Below are positions 10,291 through 19,070 of a stretch of 64,000 nucleotides of DNA, in pieces. Location: contig WPIO01000046.1 in assembly GCA_009760855.2 (NCBI GenBank), forward strand, positions 1,365,001 through 1,429,000, in the 5' to 3' direction. A program made the translations under genes and the position numbers. The stretch's first letter is position 1, and every line of letters begins with the position of its first letter. This stretch comes from Cristatella mucedo. Taxonomy: Eukaryota; Bryozoa; Phylactolaemata; Cristatellidae. Below the pieces are notes generated by a model. It worked only from the letters and a program-made list of their open reading frames with translations. It ran no database searches and was not told the DNA's origin.

Positions 10291-12682
10291 CAACACATGT
10301 GTATAGCACCCATAGAGAACTTGATCTCTCCTCTCTCTTTCTCTGTCTGTCTCTCTCTAGGCACTTTACATGTGGTGCAAAGGAAGCAAGATCATACGGT
10401 TAGTGGTAACATGCACAATGTATGTCAACAAGCAGAACATGGTTAGGGCGACCTGCACAGTATCAACATGTAAATGTGGTTGGAAGCAGCATGTACAGTG
10501 TCACCATGCATAAGCACATAAATAGAGGAACAATCACAAGGACCCACCAAATACTGTCAACAAAATGTGCATGTTTAGCTTCTTTGCAAATGTCGTCAAG
10601 TGGGGGGTGTCGTGACAGCAGTTGGGAGAGAGTTCCAGACTTTAGAAGCAAAAATGCTACAGACGGCAACAGCACACTTACTTCCCACATGGAGTGCATC
10701 TCCCTCTTTGTTTGCTCGTCAATGAAGTTGCGCTCCCATAGCTGCAACTCCTAATGATGAAAAACTGTACTCAATTAAAACTGCCCCAATGGAATCCTAG
10801 TACAGCACATCATAGTTTTGAGGCTACATGTGCACACATAGGCACACAAACACCGACTCTAACATCTACGCAAGTATGCGTACACGAACTCACATGCATA
10901 CAAGCACGTGCACATACGCCGTACACATAAGAAAATTGGGAGAAATGGTAGCGAAAGTAACAAGCAATGATGTATGCAGCACACACACAGTGTCTGCACG
11001 GGAAATAGTGGCTGCTGTATGGCGTGCTTGAACAACTGGCGCTGTCAGGAAACGACAACATTGCCGGCAGCAGGCATAAGGAGTATCGGCAGCACGGAAT
11101 GCAAGCAGGTACAAAGTGTACAATAGCTGCTCACAACTTGGGCAACATAGAATATACAGTATGCAATGAGTGACTGCCACACCTGAATCTGCAGCTCCAG
11201 ATCTTTGCGACGATCCTCCTGCTGCCGCCTTCGATTATCACGCTCACGTTCTCTTTCCTCTTCTCGGAGGCGATTAAGCAGCGCCGAGGAGGACGACCCA
11301 TCGAGGGCACCCAAAGACCCGGCGCAAGGCAGCGGCGTTACCGGTGCACGACGTATCCGCCGGCCGGCCGGAGATTCCGAGTCTAAAGCCTCCTTTGTGT
11401 TGCCATCGTCTGCAGCCGATTGCACTGAAGCACCACTCGAGTCGATCCCAGCCAGGCCCGAGATAGCTTCGAAGGTCGTCTTCACACGTACCTCCCTGAG
11501 CAGCAGACAGTGGCCCGTTACAATCTTAGCAGCCTGAGCAGGCAATCTCGCGCCGTAAGCAACCACCACAGAATGCCAAAAGCTTCGAGGCCAGCCAACC
11601 AGTCAAATGTACCTTGACAACAATCGCAGCTTTACTTCAAACATGTGTTCAAGCTTTTGTGCTTTCTTGGATACATAGTGATCAGGTCCATTGAAACGAT
11701 AGCAATTCTCGAGCATTAATCTGAAATCTTTCACAAAATACGTGATAGATGGGTACTCCCGATTTTTAAACTTGTCTTGCACTATAAAAGAAATGACACA
11801 ATTGTGTATGCCAGCAATGAGAACTGCAATTAAGATGCCACGAGCATGTGCAGTCAGTTGCAAGAGTTCATCAGGCGATCTTGTAGCCTAACTGTGGTCA
11901 TTCATAACTTGGCACAACAAATGCAGTAACTACAAAACAAATCCTCCGAGTTCCCCAAAGTTAGTAGTCATCGGTGCTTAATAGGTCAAGGACAGACTCA
12001 ACTCTTAGAAATAAAAGGCTCGATGCATTTTAAAGAGGCTGGAGGACCCTAAAAAGACGTGGCGCACACGAGCTTACTCTGTGTTAGCCACATCGGGGAT
12101 GCAATCTTTTCTCTGTATTGAGGATCTTCACTATCGTTGACAGGGTAGTTCATAAACAACGTATTGACTGACTTGGAGTTGTTGCTCATAAGCTCCCTAA
12201 GGATCCTATAACCTATTCGCATAAAAACTGAAGTCAAGCACAACGCCACAGCATCTGAAGGTTAATGCAAAGCGCAGACATTCAACGACGGATTTACATA
12301 GCCAGTGAATTATAAGAAAGATGAAAGCAGAAAAGCGAAGATCGCGGCCACGGATCAAGAAGAAAGGCCCTAGGACAAAATAAGCGAGCGAACAATTACC
12401 TTGCTTCAATTCGTACGCAGTAGGATCGTCGGCAGCCCCAAGGTCCGGCAGGTCACTTTTCGGCCGACGTCCTCTTTTCTTAGGCAGTGTCGAGGCTGAC
12501 ATATCAGGAACTTCGGCTCGTTCGCTAACGATCGCCGTAAAATGCTCGTCCTCAGCCTCTCCAGGGCTGCCTCTGACATCGCATGATGAGCCGCAGTCTA
12601 TCAGCGTAACGTCTATGTCCATATCGCCCGGCATCTCAGACCCAAATTTTAGCATTTCGCCGTCGGACACGGCGTAATCCAT
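1..12682 (-). CDS. BRD10: BRD10/KIAA2026-like bromodomain protein gene (11 exons in window, 3' end off left edge)
   Basis: Exons in transcript order: 12682-12400, 12212-12078, 11781-11613, 11495-11183, 10750-10682, 9086-8926, 8782-8536, 5015-4827, 3936-3841, 3717-3651, 352-1. Every intron is GT-AG and every junction keeps the reading phase, giving about 695 residues with no stop. Order of parts: an acidic N-terminus with a basic AT-hook-like KKRGRRPK; a bromodomain over exons 2-3; a Glu/Arg-rich coiled segment; then conserved blocks remembered from KIAA2026/BRD10: [39 protein letters not shown] and YLHFPQF. Bromodomains bind acetyl-lysine; a chromatin role is inferred from the family. The tail (exons 9-11) is low complexity and least certain. 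The large introns hold a LINE, a Tc1 remnant and SINEs. The start is the first ATG after an in-frame stop, but an upstream exon spliced at a TTTAG just before it is possible. Confidence 0.88.
600..3110 (-). mobile_element. LINE (L2/CR1-like), 5'-truncated, in BRD10-like intron 10
   Basis: From the right, fragments of the endonuclease-RT linker are followed by RT: NYRPVS (about 2130), [19 protein letters not shown], then 1929-889 with [24 protein letters not shown] and the C-terminal [19 protein letters not shown] to SPDLTTFKK. It ends in the family's 3' tail and an (ATT)n-type repeat near 620. A frameshift splits RT around 1930-1957, and the catalytic YADD reads SADD, so it is dead. The C-terminal part is nearly identical to the copy at 23.1-24.2 kb. 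It lies in the same strand sense as the host gene. Confidence 0.88.
3651..3717 (-). CDS. BRD10: BRD10-like exon 10 (probable)
   Basis: The acceptor is attgatag|GTTC and the donor GGTCAG|gtaagt (strong). Phase 0 in and phase 1 out join exactly to exons 9 and 11. It encodes [20 protein letters not shown]. There is no recognisable domain. Confidence 0.6.
3841..3936 (-). CDS. BRD10: BRD10-like exon 9 (probable)
   Basis: The acceptor ttggcag|GCG is good; the donor CAGCAG|gtccga is weak. In phase 0 it gives [20 protein letters not shown] then [12 protein letters not shown], 32 codons without a stop. A basic patch is followed by an acidic one. There is no clear family landmark, so the support is frame, phase and splice sites only. 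The donor may differ. Confidence 0.6.
4195..4425 (-). repeat. Possible tRNA-derived SINE-like segment
   Basis: On the minus strand a GGATTCGAAACTC sequence (about 4329-4341) resembles a Pol III B box and sits among GC-rich sequence with a (G)10 run. It matches neither of the two clear SINE families here. Weak call. Confidence 0.25.
4827..5015 (-). CDS. BRD10: BRD10-like exon 8
   Basis: The acceptor is ttttttgcag|CAC and the donor GAGAAG|gtaatg; 63 codons in phase 0. It encodes [38 protein letters not shown] and [10 protein letters not shown]. The GxDxxxxxYxHFPQF sequence is the last strongly conserved block of the family that I can see. The 3.5-kb intron before it holds the Tc1 remnant. Confidence 0.87.
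5020..6227. other. Intron 7 of the BRD10-like gene, part without recognised elements
   Basis: The stretch between exon 8 and the Tc1 remnant has only short ORFs and no splice-consistent coding segment or clear repeat. Confidence 0.5.
6228..7245 (-). pseudogene. Tc1/mariner-type transposase, degenerate, in BRD10-like intron 7
   Basis: Read on the minus strand: a start-like [19 protein letters not shown] near 7240 and the helix-turn-helix [17 protein letters not shown]; near 7020 DDRLLKLA; near 6920 STGKAVSV; then [12 protein letters not shown] (6505-6540), [14 protein letters not shown], and the usual C-terminal end [10 protein letters not shown]. The Asp of DND and the Glu of NPIE are about 34 residues apart, fitting the DD34E Tc1 class. 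Frameshifts and stops break the frame in at least three places, so no active enzyme is made. I could not define terminal inverted repeats. Confidence 0.85.
7626..7925 (+). mobile_element. LINE RT fragment with internal 58-bp duplication
   Basis: [14 protein letters not shown] (7677-7718) and, after a tandem duplication, YADDTQLY then a stop mark the RT palm region of a non-LTR retrotransposon. Later text ([16 protein letters not shown]) is the post-catalytic region. The fragment is about 300 bases long and flanked by non-coding sequence. Confidence 0.75.
7707..7822 (+). repeat. 58-bp perfect tandem duplication
   Basis: The unit starting GGACCGTTGTTTGTCTTCCA occurs at 7707-7764 and again at 7765-7822 without a mismatch. 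It lies between the PQGS and YADD motifs of the LINE fragment and shifts its frame, since 58 is not a multiple of three. Confidence 0.95.
8385..8525 (-). repeat. tRNA-derived SINE, family 1
   Basis: It is in minus-strand sense. The B-box-like GGGCTCGAGCCC is at about 8431-8442, and an A-box-like TGGCCCAGTGG segment lies near 8500-8512. The family's 3' tail is only partly kept at the left (tctctattcag). Located in intron 7 of the BRD10-like gene, next to the exon 7 donor. Confidence 0.7.
8536..8782 (-). CDS. BRD10: BRD10-like exon 7
   Basis: The acceptor is gtccccag|GATG and the donor TGTATG|gtaagc. It encodes [20 protein letters not shown], an [19 protein letters not shown] stretch and [16 protein letters not shown]. 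This is the helical conserved core seen in KIAA2026-type proteins. The start of a tRNA-like SINE overlaps the intron just past the donor. Confidence 0.87.
8926..9086 (-). CDS. BRD10: BRD10-like exon 6
   Basis: The acceptor is tgttgtag|CTG and the donor ATCAG|gtgaaa. It encodes [11 protein letters not shown], then [10 protein letters not shown] and [11 protein letters not shown], which match the order of blocks remembered from KIAA2026 (IGHFL, ELER, MTSLLS). No ATG opens this frame, so it is invisible to a simple start-to-stop ORF search. Confidence 0.85.
9366..9475. repeat. (TA)n-(TGTA)n-(TA)n microsatellite
   Basis: About 25 bases of TA, about 60 bases of TGTA units and about 23 bases of TA again. 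ORFs of the type IYIYVCMY are products of this repeat. In intron 5 of the BRD10-like gene. Confidence 0.97.
9600..9735 (-). repeat. tRNA-derived SINE, family 2
   Basis: In minus-strand sense, with the B box reading GGTTCGAATCCTGC at about 9674-9687 and the tail (CTGCAAGCGAGG, CTATACAAATGAGGCTG) at the left. It shares its order of parts with the copies at 18.1, 41.5, 59.8 and 61.8 kb. Confidence 0.7.
10255..10650 (-). mobile_element. LINE 3' end, 5'-truncated, in BRD10-like intron 5
   Basis: A (TAA)n tail at 10256-10287 is followed by the family's 3' sequence (gcactttacatgtggtgcaa, acatggttagg, gtcaccatgcataagcac) and the last RT codons ([20 protein letters not shown] in minus sense). A CT-rich insert lies at 10326-10360. 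Confidence 0.8.
10682..10750 (-). CDS. BRD10: BRD10-like exon 5 (small exon)
   Basis: This 69-base, 23-codon exon reads [18 protein letters not shown] then HSMWE. The acceptor is catcattag|GAG and the donor GGGAA|gtaagt, phase 0 on both sides. It links the charged coil to the IGHFL block, as in KIAA2026. A 5'-truncated LINE lies directly downstream in the intron, about 30 bases past the donor. Confidence 0.82.
11183..11495 (-). CDS. BRD10: BRD10-like exon 4 (linker and charged coil)
   Basis: The acceptor ctgctcag|GGAG keeps phase 2; the CAG 40 bases upstream leads to an in-frame stop, so it was rejected. The exon encodes [16 protein letters not shown], a Ser/Ala-rich linker, then a run of Glu/Arg ([16 protein letters not shown]) that should form a coiled coil. 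The donor is ATTCAG|gtgtgg. KIAA2026 has a similar charged helix after its bromodomain. Confidence 0.82.
11613..11781 (-). CDS. BRD10: BRD10-like exon 3 (bromodomain, second half)
   Basis: The acceptor is ttttatag|TGC and the donor TCAAG|gtacat. It encodes the C-terminal half of the bromodomain, with [19 protein letters not shown] followed by [20 protein letters not shown]. The asparagine/tyrosine cluster ENCYRFNG stands where acetyl-lysine is bound in canonical bromodomains; which Asn does so here cannot be fixed without a structure. It ends KLRLLSR in phase 2. Confidence 0.9.
12078..12212 (-). CDS. BRD10: BRD10-like exon 2 (bromodomain, first half)
   Basis: The acceptor is aatag|GTTAT and the donor ACACAGA|gtaagc. 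Phase 1 on both sides joins to [14 protein letters not shown] and [14 protein letters not shown], ending in PMWLTQ. This is the start of the bromodomain fold (first helix and ZA loop). The loop has the PVNDSEDP form I recall from the KIAA2026 family, not the P-x-D of BET proteins. Confidence 0.88.
12400..12682 (-). CDS. BRD10: BRD10-like exon 1 (N-terminus)
   Basis: It encodes 94 codons plus one base, starting [11 protein letters not shown] and ending in YELKQ. The region is acidic and contains KKRGRRPKS, which resembles an AT hook or a nuclear localisation signal. The donor reads AAG|gtaatt. The first ATG is at 12682. The frame stays open upstream only to a TAA about 48 bases before it. Confidence 0.8.
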
Positions 12683-12703
12683 GTGTTTCCGAGGATTCAG
12701 CAC

Positions 12704-13919
12704 GAATGTCCTCCTAAAGGTATACGATATATATTAAGGCAGGCATTGAGTGAGCAGTCAAAATACCCGTCTCCCAAAAATCCCGTCTCAGAGACGCTAG
12801 GAAAACAGCGGTCTCGAATCACTCTCTACGAGAATAACAGTTCAACGCCGTGGCATCATTCATCTCCGGTTTACGGCAGCAACCGAATCAAGTAAACGTA
12901 GAATCACAAGCACACAGACCATAAACTACCGCTCGATGCTACTGCCACCCGGTATACCGCAGGTACCCGCCGGACTTGAGCAAGCATGCCGGGCCGGCCG
13001 GTCCCGGGATACCCCAGAAATGCATCGCGCGCCTGAAAGTTTTTGACAAGAGGTGACGGCGCAATGCAGCCAAGCAGCACATACGTAGCAATAAGACTTC
13101 TTCCGTGAATACTGCCGGCCTACATCAGAGGTGGATCACGTCTGAAATGATGCCAGCATTATCTTCGGACTCCGCAGCAACGAGTACCCGCCGCAAAGCG
13201 CGACCCGTGGTGCGGTAGTAAATGCCGTAAACGAGTTCCGCTTATGTTGGTCGTAGCGCCGATTTTAACGTTTAAACAAAAAGAATTATCCAATATATTT
13301 GGAAATTAAAAATTTATTTTGGCTTACATACAGATTTCGCATATTTATATAAACATCAACACTACTGACTCTAGTGCCCTCGCCGTAAGGCACTCCAGCA
13401 GTTCCATAGATATAACACATTCCCTTCTTGGTGGTTTCTGTCCAGGTGGGGTGGGGAAGGGAGGAGGTCTGCTGGATGCTGTGACGTGCAATCGAAACTC
13501 ACTTCTATATCGTTGTAAATAGGAGAGAATTTTACGATAGAACGCGCCTTCATACATACCCATTGCCCAACACTGTAATGAACGGAGCGCAGCATACTAC
13601 TATGTTGGCCTAACCATCGCTAGCTGAAGGTTAAGTATTGCCTGACAATTCCGTGGCTGCGCTCTTAGCTTTGTCTTGCTCATTGGAAGTGCTGGAGTGG
13701 GATATGGATGAGCTGAGGTAAATCTGGGAGTTCTGTAGAGTCTTCCCCAGCCACCTGCGAACCGCGGGAGCCGCGTCGAAGCGTGCCGGCTGCTATGACC
13801 GAGCGAACCTCACTACTTCGGGTAGCAGCACAACGGGTGCAATATGCAAAGACCTGAAGCCAGCAATACGCCGTAGATGAAAAACAGCTCTCAATACTTC
13901 GCACGCAGCGCTAGCAAAA
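12704..13919. other. Upstream region of the BRD10-like gene; no gene seen
   Basis: It probably contains the promoter and 5' UTR of the minus-strand gene. I see no clear TATA element with a defined distance to the start. Sequence around 12900-13250 is moderately GC-rich with CpGs. ORFs at 13319-13904 have no family resemblance. Confidence 0.4.
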
Positions 13920-15035
13920 CACCGTATGGATGATATTCAGCAGTATTTTTGCTTTGATCCCTCCCAGCCCTCGAGCACTTCGAATTCTCTCAACTAACTT
14001 GCTGTACGTATTGATGAAACCCGCACATGGATGGCAGCACATTTTCTTAAATTGAATGACGATAGAACTGACTTAATATTTATGGGCAAACCCAGTGTGG
14101 TTCAGAAATTGGAAAGGTTAACGCTCACAATCGGCTCTGCCAGCATATCTCCTGTTGAATCTGCACGAAATCTAGCTGTCATGTTCCAAAGTGACCTCTC
14201 GTTAGACGACCACATTAGCTCCACAATCAAGTCTCCTACTTTCAGCTACATAACATATCTAAAATCCGGCTTGTTTATTGCTTAAATCCGGCTTGTTTAG
14301 ATATGGATAGCTCATATAAGTTGGTCCATGCATTTGTGACATCCTGTCTTGACTTCTGTAACTCACTGGTTGCTGGCCTACCGGCATGTGCAATCAGGCG
14401 ATTACAGCTGGTGCAAAACTCCGCAGCTAGGCTTGTCTGTCGTGAGAGTCGCAGTTGCCACATCACACCACTTCTCGCCGACCTGCATAGGCTACCAGTC
14501 AAGCAACGGATCGACTACAAGGTTTTGTCGCTCACTTTTAGGTCACTTCATTCTTTGGCTCCAGCCTATCTCTCAGATGTACTCCCCCACCAGGCCAAGT
14601 ACCATACCACTTTCTTTTCGGAATCCAACAGCTTACCACTACCTCGTACAAATCTTAAATTATTTCGAGACCGTGCATTTAGTTCGTATGCTCCAAAGCC
14701 TGGAACACGCTCCCGACTTTTTTCACTACATCCCCTGCCTTGACCAAATGTAAAAAGAAATTAAAAACGCACCTATACATCACAGCATTTCGTGGGTCTC
14801 TCATGATTCGTCCTTTAAGTGCTTATGCGTGCTGACATTGTTGCATGCTGCCACTAACCGAACTTGCATGAAGACCCTGTGCATGTCACCCCTAACTATG
14901 TTATTCATGCTGTTTATCAAGCATGATACCACTCACCATTCGATCGTGTTTCCTTTGCAGCGAATAAAAAGTGCCTAGAAAGAGATTGAATTCGGTGAAG
15001 GCACTTTATCAAGTGTACTGTTATTATTATTAGTA
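13920..15035 (+). mobile_element. LINE, 5'-truncated copy (L2/CR1-like)
   Basis: It begins inside the RT YADD region (gatgatattcag near 13930) and continues with [19 protein letters not shown]-type sequence, [53 protein letters not shown] and SSYAPK. Then come the 3' UTR and tail (gtgcctagaaagagattgaa) and (ATT)n at 15018. A short duplication (aaatccggcttgttta, 14263-14300) and a frameshift disable it. Confidence 0.88.
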
Positions 15036-15314
15036 GTAGTAAAGGCACAATAGCAGCATGCATTCTACAGTTGTTACACCAGGATGACTTCCTGCTGACT
15101 CTCTAACAGGGTCACAGCAGTTTACGCTCAGCGCTAGACTCACTGACTGGCAGGTCATTGCTCCATGACCACGACTGTGGTCCGGCACATGCCTTATATC
15201 GCAGCCAGGTCATATGTCACAATAATCGTTATCGTACATAATGCTGCTCATAAGCCTCAACTTATTGCAGCCGTTTCATATGCGTAATAATTCAGCAGTT
15301 AAGCATGCAGCTCT

Positions 15315-15470
15315 CAATCGAGCTGGTTTGGTCCAGCGGTAAAGGTGCTCGCCCCCGACAGAGGTCTGGCTGAGGTCGTGGGCTCGAGCCCGGAGGCATA
15401 TGTGAAGCGCCTGCCTGAATAGAGATTAAGTTCTCTTGGGGCGCTATACAAATGAATCATATATATATCG
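15315..15470 (+). repeat. tRNA-derived SINE, family 1 (best copy)
   Basis: The A box TGGTCCAGCGG is at 15329-15339 and the B box GGCTCGAGCCC at 15381-15391, at a normal Pol III spacing. The 3' part (CTGAATAGAGATTAAGTTCT, then GGGGCGCTATACAAATG) matches the LINE 3' tail found elsewhere in the window. It ends in an AT-rich tract. Confidence 0.85.
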
Positions 15471-15509
15471 AGGCTCAGTTGACAAGCTCACAATCGCTGA
15501 ACATTAGAG

Positions 15510-15875
15510 CAGCAGCCGGCTTTGGTCACTCAATTGTGGTTTTATGGTTTATTGCGGGTTTGTGGTTTTATCGGTATATGGGTTATATGGGATTATGATT
15601 GAATGAGTTGATGTTTTTACCAGCTGGAGCCGAAGTCTGGACAGGAGCAGGTAGACAGTGGGAAACAGGACGGAGGGGAGACCGCTGTGTAGCGTAACAC
15701 TTCGAGCCTTGATGGAATACACAAGTGTTGAAACCCTCCCCCTTTCGATATGTGCCTCTAGCAGTAGCAACTGTAACAGTAGCAGCCAGCTCCGGTCAGC
15801 CAATTGTTGTTTTAGGGTCTATTGCCGGTTTATGGTTTTATCGGTTTATGGGTTATGTGCAGTTATGGTTGAATG
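15510..15875 (+). repeat. Imperfect direct repeat of about 95 bp
   Basis: Segment 15510-15605 (caattgtggttttatggttt, then ttatcggtatatgggttat) recurs at 15781-15875 (caattgttgttttagggtct, then ttatcggtttatgggttat). The spacing is about 271 bases. Not recognised as part of a larger element. Confidence 0.7.
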
Positions 15876-16130
15876 GCCCGTATCGTGTCGAGTGCATCGA
15901 GAGATGGAGTAGGAGAGCCAGAGTTGCTAGCTACCGATCCGCCGTCAGTGGCAGACCGCCAGGCCCTGGCATCGTTGAACGTTGCTGTTAAGATATCGGT
16001 CTAGCGTATACGTAGACACTGCAACAATCAGCCATTCCCAAAAGCTTAGCCGACCCAAGACGTATGAGCAGATATAGATCGAACTGTCCAGTCACTAAAC
16101 GATGAGAGTTAAATACAGAGACATAAAGAG

Positions 16131-16204
16131 AGCGAGAGAGAGAGAGAGAGAGAGAGTGCGAGAGAAAGAGAGACAGAGAGACACAGAGAGAGATAGAAAG
16201 AGAT

Positions 16205-16297
<93 letters not shown>
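16131..16297. repeat. (GA)n microsatellite
   Basis: About 165 bases of GA with a few interruptions (gtgcgag, aaagagata). Confidence 0.98.
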
Positions 16298-16299
<2 letters not shown>

Positions 16300-16398
16300 G
16301 GAAAAGAGAATGACGATAAGTAGACGCATGCGATCCGCGATAGGGTCTAACGCGCTACTAACAGGCCCGCCAAATGAACCGTAGCCACAACAGGCACC

Positions 16399-16614
16399 AT
16401 GTCGGAGGCCGAGTTTGATTTGCCTATATCTCGCACACGCAGCGTGCCTCGCGGATATCTAGGAAAGCTGATTTGGCGACACGCGAACGCTCGGGCGTGG
16501 CTCTGCAGAGCGAAGAAGAGTGGATCGAAGCAACCTCCCACCGTTACAGACGTGCGAGAAAGTGATTGCTACCAATCCTGCTGGCTTGGATATCCAACGT
16601 TATTGAGCATCTGA
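16399..16614 (+). other. Short ORF of 71 aa, coding status unknown
   Basis: It starts caccATGtcg, a favourable start context, and reads MSEAEFDLPISRTRSVPRGY onward to a stop. There is no family resemblance and no clear splice partner. It could be chance or a first exon. Confidence 0.15.
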
Positions 16615-17439
16615 TTGAATTTTTGGCTGCGCTTATTTAGAGGATCATTACTCTACGTGCACGATATTCTTACGTTCTCACGATAGTCACACAAGCCTGC
16701 AGATTCATGGTACTATGCGAATGTATTATTATTATCATTATTCAGGAGGCCGTTCCAGGCCACTCATTTAAAAGTCAACACTGGAACAGTATGCACTCAG
16801 TAACTTCTGCTTAGTCAACGTCCTGCAGTTCAATCAAAGTCTCTAGTACGAGTACAAGAAGTGACTGGCCAGCTACGATCTTGCAATGAAACACACATAA
16901 TAAATCAAGAGAGTAAATTCACTCAGCTGCAAGAGGATCACTCAACGCAGTTGGCTCTATTGCGTGTGTGCAGCGACCGTCCCAGTAGCGCTAATGTAGG
17001 AGTAGTATCTCCGCTCGTTTTGGTGAGCATCTGTTGTCTCATCTTTGCATCGCTGGCATTGCACTGCAGTGGTTAGTGTCCCTCTCAGAATGGTAACTAA
17101 GAGCGCAGAAATCAACGCGGCCACAGGTAAATTCAGCGGCTGAGCAAGTGGGGGGCGGGAATTTACCTACCACCCCCCACCCGCTGCAGCGGAGCCATGG
17201 GGGAATAATTTATCCCTTCCCCCCCCCCCCGCTGCAGCGGAGCAGCGACCTGGGCCGCCCTCTACTCCTGCGTCTGCGTGCCTAGCCCGACCTTCACCAA
17301 CGATTAAAATTACGTTATACTTTTATCCGTTCGAAAACCGCAGAGTTCGTGCCGGATCAAAACTAAGATTTTTGAGCAATAATTTTCCATTACCTGTGAG
17401 TCTTGCCCCTTGTATGAAAATAGAAAATTGAATATGCTG

Positions 17440-17605
17440 TAATAATAATAATAATAATACACTTGATAAAACGCCGTCAGAGAAATAAATCTTTTTCTAG
17501 GCGCTTTACATTTGCTGCAAAGGAAACACGATCGAGTGGTGAGTGGTATCCTGCTTGATAAACAAAATGAATAACATAGTTAGGGGTGACATACACAGGG
17601 TGTTG
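17440..17605 (-). mobile_element. LINE 3' tail, minus sense
   Basis: A (TAA)n tail at 17441-17459 precedes gcgctttacatttgctgcaa and the acatagttaggggtgacat segment of the main LINE family. It is 5'-truncated to under 200 bases. Confidence 0.85.
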
Positions 17606-18104
17606 CCCCTTTCGAAAAAGTCTTGCGGGTCTTACTCCTAAATTAAAATCTTGGCTCCGCCTCGGCGTAAATTGATGATCTCTTGCGGATCTCTTTCTGC
17701 TCTTTGCTTTGCTATGCTATTCCAATATTTGCTTTTTGGGTTGTTTTTCTTTTACTCGTGGATACTAAGTGGACCTCGCAGGCGATTTGTTAAACCGAGG
17801 CTTTCAAACTTAAGCATTTATTTGCTCAGCAAGAGCATTTGTCATGGCACCGGTAGTAGCAAGTGTTGCATCTGTTCATACGCATATTACTTTTTGCTAT
17901 CGGTAGATCAGTAGCCTCGAACGCCTGACGTGCCACAACCTATAGCTAGCTATCACTATCACTGTCTGTGACTGTGATTTACAGAGCACGACTGACGATC
18001 ACATGTCGCAGTGCCTGAATTTTAACCGCTGGGAACCGATTATCCGACGACACCTATGGCCAAGGCAGTGTATTAGCCAAAGCCAAGTAATCCTTGCTGA
18101 TAAA

Positions 18105-18262
18105 ACAGCCTCTTTTGTATAGCGACAGAAGAGCCTTTTAGGGCTATCACCACCGCTTGCAGTGGCGATAAAGAATCGCCCACCGCAGGAATCGAACTCT
18201 CGACCTCGGTCCCGAGGTCGTGAAAGCAACCGCCTTACCTAGTGCGCCATCACGGCTCACCA
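18105..18262 (-). repeat. tRNA-derived SINE, family 2
   Basis: In minus-strand sense: the tail CTATACAAAAGAGGCTG (left), ggcgataaagaatcgcccac, the B-box-like GTTCGATTCCTGC (about 18185-18197), and the head near 18240-18262. Confidence 0.8.
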
Positions 18263-19070
18263 GGATAATAGCCAGCAATTCGGTGCTAAACGAGTTGAGC
18301 TGATTTGAGCTCTTGGCTTTGAGCCAAACCAGAGTTGTTGTACTGGCGGCTGCTGTTGATCGCCGGTTACCCTCCATCGTTGTCAAATATATTTTGTTGT
18401 GCTACGGTTAAGAACTTATCTTAAGATTCGATGGTTCTTTAATGCTGGGCGCGTGTCCACTGCTATCGGCATACCTGCGTGCATCGGCGCTGCACCAACA
18501 GCCACGATACAGGGCTTCCGCTGTATGCTTCACTCGTCGGCTGAGACGTTACGTCGGCCGACGTTACGAGCGCTGTGTTTGCGGTCTTTCTCTGTCCGTA
18601 ACGCTGAAGCCGCCCGTAACCCGTCCTTAGGGATGCCTCTTGGTATTGCCCCATACCGCCTCTGTGTGATTCATCCGCCGTATTTCGAGGAGCTACGTCT
18701 CACGCCTGCAGCAGTCTCACGCCGGCCTCGGCCTCGCTCGCGCGACTGCCTTATGCTAGACGAAGCCCAGAGTTGCGGCACTCTGATGACGCGACGTCTC
18801 AGCGAGAAGTGGCACCCGCGTCGTGTAGTGCGACACCACTTGACAACGGCAGCTGGCGGCGGCGCCTACCAAACGGAGCGACAAAGCCGTCAAACGTCTC
18901 GGTTTAGCTCGATCGTCTAGATAAGCCCAAAAAGGATATTTAATGAGGGCCCAGTGCCAACGACTAGGACGTCCTCGCCATTGCCATCGTCAGCCGCCGC
19001 CATCACCGAGAGACCGCTGCTCAGACGGCTCAGCTCAGACGGCTCAGCGTGAAAATCGCGAAGGGAGATG

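Noticed and set aside
15381-15391. Functional tRNA genes at the GGCTCGAGCC / GGTTCGAATCC sites
   Set aside because: No full cloverleaf could be drawn; the sites recur with shared non-tRNA tails, so they are SINE heads.
15988-16329. 113-aa minus-strand ORF rich in SLSLSL
   Set aside because: Product of the (GA)n tract. The same holds for ORFs at 25032-25295 and 38235-38799.
18399-18920. 173-aa plus-strand ORF
   Set aside because: No family resemblance. Part of it (cactgctatcggcatacctg region) resembles sequence near 62500, so it is more likely a repeat.
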